Shown here piece after piece: positions 1 to 7,550 of a DNA stretch of 45,576 nt. Source of the stretch: an uncultured Phascolarctobacterium sp. (GTDB lineage: Bacteria; Bacillota; Negativicutes; Acidaminococcales; Acidaminococcaceae); the NCBI GenBank assembly GCA_900545535.1, contig UQZN01000021.1, forward strand, positions 1 to 45,576. Direction: 5' to 3'. The position numbers and the translations under genes are program-made. The notes below the pieces were generated by a model. The model did not search any database, had not been told where the DNA came from, and was given only the letters and a program-made list of their open reading frames with translations. How positions within the stretch are numbered: position 1 is the stretch's first letter; the number at the start of each line of letters is the position of its first letter.

Positions 1-2
1 AA

Positions 3-2426
3 GGCTGGAACAGCGGCGCCGGTTTTAAACCGATCGGCGGTGATGGCAGTGGCTTCGCAGGTGTTTTTGATGGCATGGGTCATGCAATCAATGACCTGTA
101 TATAAACAGGGCAAGTGATGATTATGTTGGGCTATTTGGCGTAGTTGGACAAGACGGTATTTTGAAGAATTTTACACTTACAGGTGCGGTTACAGGTCGT
201 CATGAAACTGGGGCAATTACTGGTATGAACAAGGGATCGATCAGTCATGTCATCAATGAAGCAAAAGTAGTTGGACAAAGTACAGTTGGTGGTATTGTCG
301 GATATAATGCCGGGCGGCTGGAGGTTGTTACTAACAAAGGTTTTGTTAATGGCAGCCAGAGAACCGGGGGAATTAGCGGGTATAATGCTGCAACTGGTAT
401 AATCAGTGAGGCTGTCAATAATGCAGATGTTACAGGATTAGCAAAAGAACCGCCGTATATAGGCGGTATCTGCGGTTATAACGAAGGCGGCAGAGTGGAG
501 AAAATAAAAAACTATGGCACAGTGACAGGAGCTTTGGATATAGGCGGTATCGTTGGTCATAATTATGGCGGGGTAATAGATACTGCGGAAAACTATGGTA
601 AAGTGGTTGGGCTAAATACTCCTGAACTCAATAATAAGCAGCAGGTAGGTGGTATTGCTGGTATGAATAGAGGTAACGGTATAATCAACAATGCCTATAA
701 TGAAGGGGCTGTTGAAGGATACGTACTGGTCGGCGGTATCGTTGGCACTAATTTTATCAGTGGTACAGTAAGTAACGTTGTAAATAAGGGCAGCGTTTCT
801 GCTGAAAAGCAGGTGGGCGGTATTGCCGGAAAGAATGACGATATTATTATTAATGCAAAAAATGATGCCGCTGTTGCCGGTGAGGACTATATTGGTGGTA
901 TCGTTGGTTATAATGAAGCTTATACGACAGGAAGATTGGAAAATGTTAATAATTCTTTTAATGGTATAGTAACCGGTAATGGTAAATATATTGGCGGGAT
1001 AACAGGCAGGAATGATACTAAAGGAACAATCATTAATTCGAGCAATCAAGGAAATATAAATGCAGTTAATGCTTCGTATGTATCAGGAATAGTCGGATAT
1101 AATTATGGTATAATCATTAATACAGCCAATGAGGCAAATATTAGCGGTGGTGTGGAAAAGATAGGCGGTATTGCAGGCTATAATAATGCGGGAACGATAA
1201 AAAACTGTTATAATACCGGCAGCCTTGCCGGTAGTTCTCAATGTATAGGCGGTATTGTTGGTTATAATAAAGTAGGGACGATAGAAAATTGTTATAATAC
1301 TGGAAATATCGATTGTAAAGATTATACAGGAGGTATAGCTGGTTATAATAATGCAGGGGAGCTAATTAATAACTATAATACAGGTAACATTGCTGGTGAT
1401 TCCAAATATACAGGAGGTATTACAGGTTATAATAATGCAGGGAAAATAATTAATAATTATAATACAGGCAGTATTGCTGGTGTTTCGCAATATATAGGTG
1501 GAATCAGTGGATTAAGTATAAAAGGCAGTATAGAAAATTGCTATAACACTGGTACTATCAGTGGAAATCATTACTTAGGTGGCATTACAGGAAAGAACGA
1601 TACAGATAATACTATTAAAAATTCCTATAATATTGGAGAAATTTTAAGCAAAAATACTTCCCAATATGTAGGTGGTATCTGCGGTTATAGTAATGGTGCC
1701 GTAATTAATGTGTACAGCGTCAGTAAGATAACAGGTAAAAGTAATTATGGCCCGCTTATTGGAAAGACAGGTCAATACTCCACCGTAAATAATGCTTATT
1801 ATTACGATTTTACTGTTGCATGTTACAAAAAACATGATGATAATGCAGAATATACCACTTTAGAAGCATTCAATAAGGCCTTTGCAGAAGGGTTGGGCGA
1901 GGACGATAAAAAAGCATGGAAGACCGGACAAAAACAGACGGCCCCGTATTTGCAAAGCTTTTTAGAAACGATCAGCGGCGATGTCGGCAATGTGGAAGCT
2001 ACAGCAGGCAGTGATTGTAAGGCAGTGCTGCTGGCCAGGCTGCAGGCATTGGGGATAACAGTAGACCCTGATAAAATATTGGGACTGGAGAATTTAGCAG
2101 CAGGCGAATATGATTTGAGCGAGCTGTTATATTCCACGCAGGACGGTTATGACCTGCAGCTGACAGGCAAGCTGGTACTGAAAGCCGAACCACGACCTGA
2201 GCCGCCAAAACCTGGACCCGTTCCCGATATGGGAGATAAGTATGCAGCCGCTTTGATCAGTATTCAGAAAAAAGTTCCGTATATGTGGGAAGAAACCGTA
2301 CCTGATGACAGACGATTGCATATTGATGAACAGCGTAGAATCAGGTTGGACAGCAACAGTGTAAAAATTGAGCCGGCGATTTTTGATGAGATCAATTTAC
2401 AGGAAGCAGAAATATTAAAAGAATAA
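3..2426 (+). CDS. GLUG-repeat surface/exoprotein, 3' part (5' truncated by window)
   Basis: The reading frame is open from the first complete codon, so the ATG at 75 is internal and the true start lies upstream. The first residues (a GWNSGAGFKPIG stretch followed by FAGVFDGMGHAI) are the usual lead-in to GLUG repeats. About 25 units of roughly 20-28 residues follow, with the pattern GGI(V/A/T)GYN..G.I.N..N.G.(V/I).G, up to about residue 580 counted from position 75. This pattern matches the GLUG motif of large bacterial adhesins, which form a beta-solenoid. A non-repetitive tail of about 180 residues follows, with a Pro-rich linker near codon 720 (EPRPEPPKPGPVP). There is no C-terminal beta-barrel and no LPXTG, so if it is exported a two-partner route is more likely than autotransport; that is inference. 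It ends just before a strong terminator. Function beyond a surface or secreted adhesin-like protein is not established. Confidence 0.8.
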   Translation, partial: GWNSGAGFKPIGGDGSGFAGVFDGMGHAINDLYINRASDDYVGLFGVVGQDGILKNFTLTGAVTGRHETGAITGMNKGSISHVINEAKVVGQSTVGGIVGYNAGRLEVVTNKGFVNGSQRTGGISGYNAATGIISEAVNNADVTGLAKEPPYIGGICGYNEGGRVEKIKNYGTVTGALDIGGIVGHNYGGVIDTAENYGKVVGLNTPELNNKQQVGGIAGMNRGNGIINNAYNEGAVEGYVLVGGIVGTNFISGTVSNVVNKGSVSAEKQVGGIAGKNDDIIINAKNDAAVAGEDYIGGIVGYNEAYTTGRLENVNNSFNGIVTGNGKYIGGITGRNDTKGTIINSSNQGNINAVNASYVSGIVGYNYGIIINTANEANISGGVEKIGGIAGYNNAGTIKNCYNTGSLAGSSQCIGGIVGYNKVGTIENCYNTGNIDCKDYTGGIAGYNNAGELINNYNTGNIAGDSKYTGGITGYNNAGKIINNYNTGSIAGVSQYIGGISGLSIKGSIENCYNTGTISGNHYLGGITGKNDTDNTIKNSYNIGEILSKNTSQYVGGICGYSNGAVINVYSVSKITGKSNYGPLIGKTGQYSTVNNAYYYDFTVACYKKHDDNAEYTTLEAFNKAFAEGLGEDDKKAWKTGQKQTAPYLQSFLETISGDVGNVEATAGSDCKAVLLARLQALGITVDPDKILGLENLAAGEYDLSELLYSTQDGYDLQLTGKLVLKAEPRPEPPKPGPVPDMGDKYAAALISIQKKVPYMWEETVPDDRRLHIDEQRRIRLDSNSVKIEPAIFDEINLQEAEILKE

Positions 2427-2464
2427 AAAGCAAAAAAAGATTTAAAAACTGACACAGCTAAATA

Positions 2465-2497
2465 AAAAAAGACACGATTAAAATCGTGTCTTTTTTG
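2465..2497. terminator. Bidirectional intrinsic terminator
   Basis: An 8-bp perfect stem (GACACGAT / ATCGTGTC) with a short loop has an A tract on one side and a T6 tract on the other. It sits between the convergent GLUG gene and yjiG-like gene and can serve both. Confidence 0.85.
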
Positions 2498-2524
2498 ACT
2501 GTGAAATTAAAGGAATTGCGTTGT

Positions 2525-3052
2525 TTACATGGTCAAAATTTTCATGATGAACATGGCGATACCGGCATTAACAAAAGAAATACCGATCAGTACCGGATAA
2601 TGTCTGGACGGTACGCCGGCAGTACCCAGCAAACGACCCAGATATTGGATCTTGGAACCTAAAAGATAGATCGCGGGGATAACGATCGTAATAGAACGTT
2701 CGTCGATGCCGCCGTCATTATAAAGCGCCATGCAGACGCCAACAGCGCCGCCCATGGACATGAGCGCACTGAAAATGACCATGATTGCTTCACCGGGCAG
2801 GCCCCAAAGTGCCATGACCGGAGCAAAGAATTTACCGGCTAAAGTCAGAAGACCGGTAACATTTAAAATTTTGATGCAGACATAAGCCATCAGCACGTTA
2901 GGGATGATGTTGTCGATGGCAATATCCCAGCCTTTGCGGGCGCCGCGGACAAAAATATCCATTAAAGAAGGTTTGGCCAATTTTGCGTTAAGTTCTGCTT
3001 CTGCCGCTGCAGCAGCATCTTCGGGTGCGTGGTTGATTTTTTCTTCACTCAT
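2525..3052 (-). CDS. yjiG: YjiG-like inner-membrane protein (nucleoside-recognition/Gate domain)
   Basis: A 175-residue protein with a charged, Ala-rich N-terminus of about 35 residues and then four or five hydrophobic segments. It resembles the YjiG/SpmB-type Gate (nucleoside recognition) family. Typical features are the GWDIAIDNIIPN segment, a Gly/Met-rich turn (SALMSMGGAVGV) and a final membrane helix. In enterobacteria yjiG is the partner of yjiH, and here it follows yjiH with only 3 bases between stop and start, so the two products probably form one membrane unit. An AAGGAGGGT ribosome binding site supports the ATG at 3052. The transported substrate is unknown. A link to isoaspartyl peptide use is known only from gene neighbourhoods elsewhere and is not visible here. 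Confidence 0.8.
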   Translation of the reverse strand: MSEEKINHAPEDAAAAAEAELNAKLAKPSLMDIFVRGARKGWDIAIDNIIPNVLMAYVCIKILNVTGLLTLAGKFFAPVMALWGLPGEAIMVIFSALMSMGGAVGVCMALYNDGGIDERSITIVIPAIYLLGSKIQYLGRLLGTAGVPSRHYPVLIGISFVNAGIAMFIMKILTM

Positions 3053-3055
3053 TGA

Positions 3056-3694
3056 TCAGATACCCTCCTTGCAGAACATTTTTACATAAGCACGCATCAT
3101 GTTCGCGCCGAAAATTTTCATGACGAACAGTACTGCCAACGGCACGGAAATAGGCACGGTAAGGAAACCGAACAGTGCGGAGCCGGAAGAAAGGTAATTA
3201 GTAATCAGGCCGCCTGCTGTAAACTGGAAGGCACTGAAAATGAGCATTTCATTATCAGTGATCTGTTTTTCCAAATGTAATTGTCTGGTCATACCTGCAC
3301 CGGCGTCGGTGCTTTGCAGGGAAGAAACGAGCGCGATACCACAGACGCCTGGAATGCCAAGGATCGGACGCAGGATCGGAGTCATCAGCTTTTGAGCAGC
3401 TTTCAGACCGCCGTAATGTTCAACTACTTCGATGAGGCCCATTGCCAGCATAACGCCGGGAGCCAGACCGAAAGCAAACAGGAAGCCGTCGCGTGCACCG
3501 CTGCCGCCTTGACCTGAGAAAGTTGCTTTAGCGCTTTTCATTGTACCGAATTTACCGTTTAAAGTGTCAAAGTCGAAAATGTTCAGACCATGACCGGCAT
3601 TTGCAAACAGACCGGAGAAAATTGCAATGGCGATTACCAGAACAATATATCCGGACAGCGGAACCTTATTTAAGGTTTCCTTAACTTTGTCCAT
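3056..3694 (-). CDS. yjiH: YjiH-like inner-membrane protein (nucleoside-recognition/Gate domain)
   Basis: A 212-residue membrane protein of the YjiH family, close to the usual length of about 225. It starts MDKVKETLNKVPLSGY, followed by a membrane helix, a soluble loop (residues about 35-60), and three to four more hydrophobic segments. The GFLFAFGLAPGVMLAMG and SLQSTDAGAG stretches are typical of Gate-domain proteins. The frame can be extended to a TTG at 3712, but that would swallow the GAGGAGGGG ribosome binding site (3701-3710), so the ATG at 3694 is preferred. It is the first gene of a two-gene operon with yjiG and has a strong sigma-70 promoter upstream flanked by two palindromes. Probable small-molecule carrier component; substrate unknown. 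Confidence 0.8.
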   Translation of the reverse strand: MDKVKETLNKVPLSGYIVLVIAIAIFSGLFANAGHGLNIFDFDTLNGKFGTMKSAKATFSGQGGSGARDGFLFAFGLAPGVMLAMGLIEVVEHYGGLKAAQKLMTPILRPILGIPGVCGIALVSSLQSTDAGAGMTRQLHLEKQITDNEMLIFSAFQFTAGGLITNYLSSGSALFGFLTVPISVPLAVLFVMKIFGANMMRAYVKMFCKEGI

Positions 3695-3731
3695 GTGGGA
3701 ACCCCTCCTCAAATTATAGATAAGTACAAGT

Positions 3732-3817
3732 TTATCATTCTGATAAGAAACAGAATGTGCTTTACATTATATCGAAAAAATAACTATTTGACAAGGGAGA
3801 ACTGATAAGTTATCAGT
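3732..3817 (-). promoter_or_regulatory. yjiHG promoter with two flanking palindromic operator candidates
   Basis: On the minus strand TTGTCA (3794-3789) and TATAAT (3771-3766) are separated by exactly 17 bases. Upstream of the -35 lies the perfect 17-base palindrome ACTGATAAGTTATCAGT (3801-3817). Downstream of the -10 lies TTATCA-TTC-TGATAA (3732-3746). Both use the half-site TTATCA/TGATAA, and their centres are about 70 bp apart. This looks like a regulator binding on both sides of the start site. Confidence 0.65.
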
Positions 3818-3844
3818 AAAAATTCGCAACACAAAAGAATAAGA

Positions 3845-5407
3845 TTACTCGCCTTCCGCCATTTTACGAAGATCTTTGGCTAATGTATCGTCAGTGAGGA
3901 CATAGAGGAAGTCGCCGGCCCGCAATCTTGTGTCGCCTATAGGGATCAGATCGCTTTCGCCGCGTTTGACATCCACGAGCAGCGTATGCTCGGGCCATTT
4001 TATTTCCTTGATCAGATGTCCGTCGATAGGACTGCCGCTGCAGACTGCCAGTTCAATGACGTTACGCTGTTTTTCACAGCGGCTGCCGTCATTTTTGCCG
4101 GAGTTTTTCAGGCTGCGCGCCAGCAGCTCTTCGTAGATCGGTTTGCTGCGGCAAAGTTCGGCGGCGATGAAGGCTACGATAGAAGCGATGGACAGGACCA
4201 GCATATGCTGGAAGGAACCGGTCATTTCCATGATCAGGATGATACCTGTGATAGGTGCCCGTACCGAGGCGGAAAAGAAAGCGGCCATGGAAATGACGAT
4301 GATATTGGAATAAAAGAAAGGGTTAAGAAGCCCTAAAGTGATCATGATATTGCTGATGACGCTGCCTGTGAGCGCCCCGATGACAAGCATGGGCAGAAAG
4401 AAGCCGCCGGGGACGCCGCTGCCGTAGCTAAGCATCGTAAAAATGAATTTACCTGCCAGCAGCAGTAATAAAGCCTGCAGCGGGTAAGGCGTTTTAGCAA
4501 TATTATTGATCAATTCGTTGCCGCCGCCCAGCACCTGCGGATAAATGAAACCTAAAATGCCGGCGCAGAACAAGGCAAAGACGATTTTGCTGAAAGGAGT
4601 AGGAAAGCGATTATAAAAGCGGGGGATATTCAAAAGCCCGGCATTAAAAACTACGCCTGCCAAACCTACGACAAGGCTTAAAAGCGCTACATAACCGTAA
4701 TATTCCAACGGCAGAAAAGGCAGTCCAAAGAAATCAAAAATAGTATTGTTACCAAAGAAAAAGCGGGAAATAACTGTTGCCGTCATTGCGGCAGCCATAG
4801 CTGGCAGCAGTACGACGACGGAGAAATTGCGGTGCAGCTCTTCTAAAGCAAAAATAACGCCCGCTAACGGAGCGTTGAAGGCTGCTGCCAAGCCGGCACT
4901 GGCGCCGCTTGTAAGCAGATAACGTTCTTCAAGCCGGGTACGTTTCAGCAGGCGGCTGAGCCCCTGCGCTGTGACGGCGCCAAGCTGGATCGAGGGTCCT
5001 TCCCGGCCCAGGGAAAGGCCGGCGCCGATACCGATGATACCTGCGATCAGTTTGACCCAGAGGATGCGCAGCCAGCGCATTTTAATGAAACCTAAGATAG
5101 CGCCTTTGACCTGAGGAATACCGCTGCCGGCGGCCAGTGGTTCATATTTGGTAAGTCTGTCTAAAATGAAGGCGATCACGGCTAAAGCGATGAACCAAAA
5201 AGCGGTCCAATACCAGCTGGCATTGTTAAGAAAGGTGTAAATATGTTCCCTGTTGGTTTCGACCAGATTCAGCGACCAGCGGAAAAAGCTGATGATCAGC
5301 CCTGAAAGTATACCGATGATGATACCTTCGATAAACAGCTTCAGGCGAAAGCTGCGCCAGTTATTGAGCGCGCGGTAGGTATTGATGACTTGATCTTTTG
5401 CTAGCAT
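3845..5407 (-). CDS. ClC-family chloride/proton exchanger with C-terminal TrkA-C domain
   Basis: A 520-residue membrane protein of the ClC family. The chloride-selectivity motifs are visible: GSGIP (94-98) and GREGP (134-138), whose Glu136 is the external gating glutamate. FNAPLAGVIFALEE (177-190) keeps the internal double glutamate that in E. coli ClC-ec1 serves as the proton site. It is therefore predicted to be a 2Cl-/H+ exchanger rather than a passive channel. After about 12 hydrophobic segments, residues about 440-520 form a TrkA-C (RCK-C) ligand-binding domain. The ATG at 5407 has an AAGGAGT site. It lies 2 bases after hydE, so the two are cotranscribed; the functional link to hydrogenase maturation is not obvious. 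Likely roles are acid resistance or ion homeostasis. Confidence 0.88.
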   Translation of the reverse strand: MLAKDQVINTYRALNNWRSFRLKLFIEGIIIGILSGLIISFFRWSLNLVETNREHIYTFLNNASWYWTAFWFIALAVIAFILDRLTKYEPLAAGSGIPQVKGAILGFIKMRWLRILWVKLIAGIIGIGAGLSLGREGPSIQLGAVTAQGLSRLLKRTRLEERYLLTSGASAGLAAAFNAPLAGVIFALEELHRNFSVVVLLPAMAAAMTATVISRFFFGNNTIFDFFGLPFLPLEYYGYVALLSLVVGLAGVVFNAGLLNIPRFYNRFPTPFSKIVFALFCAGILGFIYPQVLGGGNELINNIAKTPYPLQALLLLLAGKFIFTMLSYGSGVPGGFFLPMLVIGALTGSVISNIMITLGLLNPFFYSNIIVISMAAFFSASVRAPITGIILIMEMTGSFQHMLVLSIASIVAFIAAELCRSKPIYEELLARSLKNSGKNDGSRCEKQRNVIELAVCSGSPIDGHLIKEIKWPEHTLLVDVKRGESDLIPIGDTRLRAGDFLYVLTDDTLAKDLRKMAEGE

Positions 5408-5409
5408 TG

Positions 5410-6462
5410 TCAGGACTCCTTATAATCACCGCGGCCTTCGGCTATTTCGTAGCCGATAGCGTGCAGCCGTGCGGCGAGGTCATTCTTGGCTTCTGCAGCT
5501 TCAGCGCCGCTGCAGAGTTTATTATCATAAAGAAGATAATTCTGGCGGACGTCTGCCGGAGAAAGGTTGGGCATGACGACGTTGGCGCCTGCTAAAATAC
5601 CCAGTTCGCGGCCGTTGAAAGCGATGGTTCCGAGGGCCGTTGTAGCGGGCAGTAATACTTTGGGAAACATCAGGCGCAGGACGGACAGCATTGTTAAGGT
5701 CTGCGCCAGCGTCCCGGCAGGATAATTGTTAAAAGGTGTTGCATGGTGGGGAATAAAGGGGCCGATACCGATCATCTGCGGCTGCAGTTCACTGATAAAG
5801 GCCAGATCGTTCAGCAGGTTGTCCAGTGTCTGCCAGGGCGAGCCGACCATGAAGCCGGTGCCGACCTGATAGCCCAGTTCCTTCAGATCATAAAGGCAGC
5901 GTTTGCGGTTGCTCAGCTTAAGCTCTGCCGGATGCAGGCGGGCATAATGTTCGTCATTTGCTGTTTCATGACGCAGCAGATAGCGGTCAGCGCCGGCTTC
6001 CTTCCACAGCTGATAAGTCGTGCGGCTGCGTTCGCCTACTGAAAGCGTTATGGCGCAGTCGGGATAGGCTTGCCTGATAGCGGTGATAATAGCCGCCATG
6101 TCGGCGTCGCTGTAGGTAAGATCTTCGCCGCCCTGGAGGACAAAGGTCCGAAAGCCTAAAGCGTACCCCTGCTCACAGCAGGAAAGTATCTGTTTTTTGC
6201 TCAGGCGGTAACGGCTGGCTGCGGCGTTACTGCGGCGGATACCGCAGTAATAGCAGTCATTCCTGCAATAGTTGGTGAACTCGATCAGTCCGCGAATATA
6301 GATTTTGTTGCCGCAAACAGCCTGTGCGGTCTGCTGTGCCTGGCGAGCGAGCTCCGTACGGGCGTCGTCGTCGCTGAAAGCAGCAGTCAGTAATAGCTGC
6401 ATTTGTGCTGGCGGCAGCTGTTGTTTGTGCCGTAATGTTTGTATCAGGTTTTTTATATCCAT
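5410..6462 (-). CDS. hydE: [FeFe]-hydrogenase H-cluster radical SAM maturase HydE
   Basis: A 350-residue radical SAM enzyme matching HydE over its full length. The cluster motif is C66-x3-C70-x2-C73 within NYCRNDCYYCGIRR. Family blocks include LQGGEDLTYSDADM, LSVGERSRTTY, AGADRYLLRHETAN, MVGSPWQT and GIGPFIPHHATPF. HydE takes part in building the di-iron subcluster of [FeFe] hydrogenase together with HydF and HydG. The C-terminal three-cysteine site of a second Fe-S cluster in Thermotoga HydE is not kept here (only one Cys, in LCSGAEAAEAK); that cluster is known to be dispensable. The frame could extend to 6534, but the ATG at 6462 with GAGG upstream matches family length. PylB-like methylornithine synthase is a less likely alternative. 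No hydF, hydG or hydrogenase gene is in the window. Confidence 0.9.
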   Translation of the reverse strand: MDIKNLIQTLRHKQQLPPAQMQLLLTAAFSDDDARTELARQAQQTAQAVCGNKIYIRGLIEFTNYCRNDCYYCGIRRSNAAASRYRLSKKQILSCCEQGYALGFRTFVLQGGEDLTYSDADMAAIITAIRQAYPDCAITLSVGERSRTTYQLWKEAGADRYLLRHETANDEHYARLHPAELKLSNRKRCLYDLKELGYQVGTGFMVGSPWQTLDNLLNDLAFISELQPQMIGIGPFIPHHATPFNNYPAGTLAQTLTMLSVLRLMFPKVLLPATTALGTIAFNGRELGILAGANVVMPNLSPADVRQNYLLYDNKLCSGAEAAEAKNDLAARLHAIGYEIAEGRGDYKES

Positions 6463-6482
6463 AATAGATGACCTCAAAAAAT

Positions 6483-6510
6483 AGTATACATTTATTATAG
6501 CATATGTAAA
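6483..6510 (-). promoter_or_regulatory. Probable hydE-clc promoter
   Basis: On the minus strand TTTACA (6510-6505), a 16-base spacer and TATACT (6488-6483) lie about 20-45 bases upstream of the hydE start. A TATAAT further upstream has no good -35, so this pair is preferred with moderate confidence. Confidence 0.45.
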
Positions 6511-6527
6511 AATGCAGTGAGTAATCG

Positions 6528-6556
6528 TTGTCAATGTAATTTATATTTGTTATAAT
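6528..6556 (+). promoter_or_regulatory. Sigma-70 promoter of the diguanylate cyclase gene
   Basis: TTGTCA (6528-6533) and TATAAT (6551-6556) are separated by 17 bases, giving a leader of about 40 bases before the ATG at 6603. It is divergent from the hydE promoter. Confidence 0.75.
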
Positions 6557-6602
6557 TATAAAATAATAAGCAATTAATAAAAAATATGAAAGAGTGGACT
6601 AA

Positions 6603-7514
6603 ATGGCTTTAAAGGGTATAGATAGTATAGAATTAGAAGAAAATATATATCCGATAGATGCAATTGATCAGGGGCTTCTGGAGCAGCTGACCGTAGATAA
6701 ATTATTTGACGTTTATCGTTTTGTGGATATGCAGACGCATTTAGTATACGATTATGATAACGGCAGAATGCGTGCCGGCTGCCGTAAATGCTATGAATTG
6801 TGGAACCGCAGCAAGCCCTGCCCCAATTGTTCCTCGGAGCGGGCAGTCCAGCAGCAGAAGCAGATCATGAAAATGGAATATCTGGGTGATAAAAGTATTT
6901 TGATCCTCAGTACGCCCTGGGAAAAAGACGGGAAAGGGTATGTGCTGGAATTAGGCCGCGACGTGACAAATTCTTTCAGCGTTTATGACGCTACCAGCGA
7001 GGACAGCAGCGAACTGCGCGAGCTGATCAGCAGCTACAGCGAACTGGCTGCCCGTGACAGTTTTACGGGATTGTACAGCAAGGGACATGCCAATAACCTG
7101 CTGCGGGAAATGTTTGCCGTACAAAAAGAGCATTTGCAGCTGACGCTGGCGCTTATCGATATCGACCACTTCAAAAACGTCAATGATAGATTCGGGCATT
7201 TGTGCGGTGATGAGGTCATTTTGTATGTGGTCGGAAAAATCAACGCGCTTAATGAGCAGTGCAGCGGCTGGGCGGCAAGGATCGGCGGCGATGAGTTTTT
7301 GCTGGCCTGTCCCTTCAGTGACAGTGAATATGTGGAGAAGCTTTGCCGGCAGATGACGGAAGAGATCGCAGGGCACAGCTTCAGAAAAGGGTGCAGTGAA
7401 TACAATATAGAGATCAGCTGCGGTGTGGCGGTCTATGACGGCAAAGAAACTTTGGAAGAGTTTTTGGAACGTGTAGATATGAAGATGTATGAGCATAAAC
7501 TGCAGAAAAAATGA
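6603..7514 (+). CDS. GGDEF diguanylate cyclase with N-terminal Cys-rich sensory region
   Basis: A 303-residue soluble protein. Residues about 25-135 look like a PAS-type sensor. They include a four-cysteine cluster (CRKCYELW then CPNC, residues about 59-77), suggesting bound zinc or an iron-sulfur or redox site. Residues about 145-303 form a GGDEF domain with DxLTGL-like entry (DSFTGLYSK), the metal/substrate segment LIDIDHFKNVND and the active-site RIGGDEF (GGDEF near 227-231). The RxxD inhibitory site five residues before GGDEF is absent, so product feedback through that site is not expected. It should make cyclic di-GMP from GTP. No membrane helices are seen. It has its own promoter and a strong terminator, so it is monocistronic. 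A second GGDEF protein is at 32.9 kb. Confidence 0.9.
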   Translation: MALKGIDSIELEENIYPIDAIDQGLLEQLTVDKLFDVYRFVDMQTHLVYDYDNGRMRAGCRKCYELWNRSKPCPNCSSERAVQQQKQIMKMEYLGDKSILILSTPWEKDGKGYVLELGRDVTNSFSVYDATSEDSSELRELISSYSELAARDSFTGLYSKGHANNLLREMFAVQKEHLQLTLALIDIDHFKNVNDRFGHLCGDEVILYVVGKINALNEQCSGWAARIGGDEFLLACPFSDSEYVEKLCRQMTEEIAGHSFRKGCSEYNIEISCGVAVYDGKETLEEFLERVDMKMYEHKLQKK

Positions 7515-7515
7515 A

Positions 7516-7550
7516 AAAAGACAGCAGAGAATTTTCTCTGCTGTCTTTTT
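7516..7550. terminator. Bidirectional terminator between GGDEF gene and antiporter gene
   Basis: A long inverted repeat (GACAGCAGAGA / TCTCTGCTGTC) is flanked by A and T tracts. It overlaps the stop codon of the minus-strand antiporter gene. Confidence 0.85.

Noticed and set aside
612..1049. Minus-strand frame of 145 codons inside the GLUG repeat gene
   Set aside because: It mirrors the repeats in the antisense frame, has no ribosome binding site and no protein-like composition.
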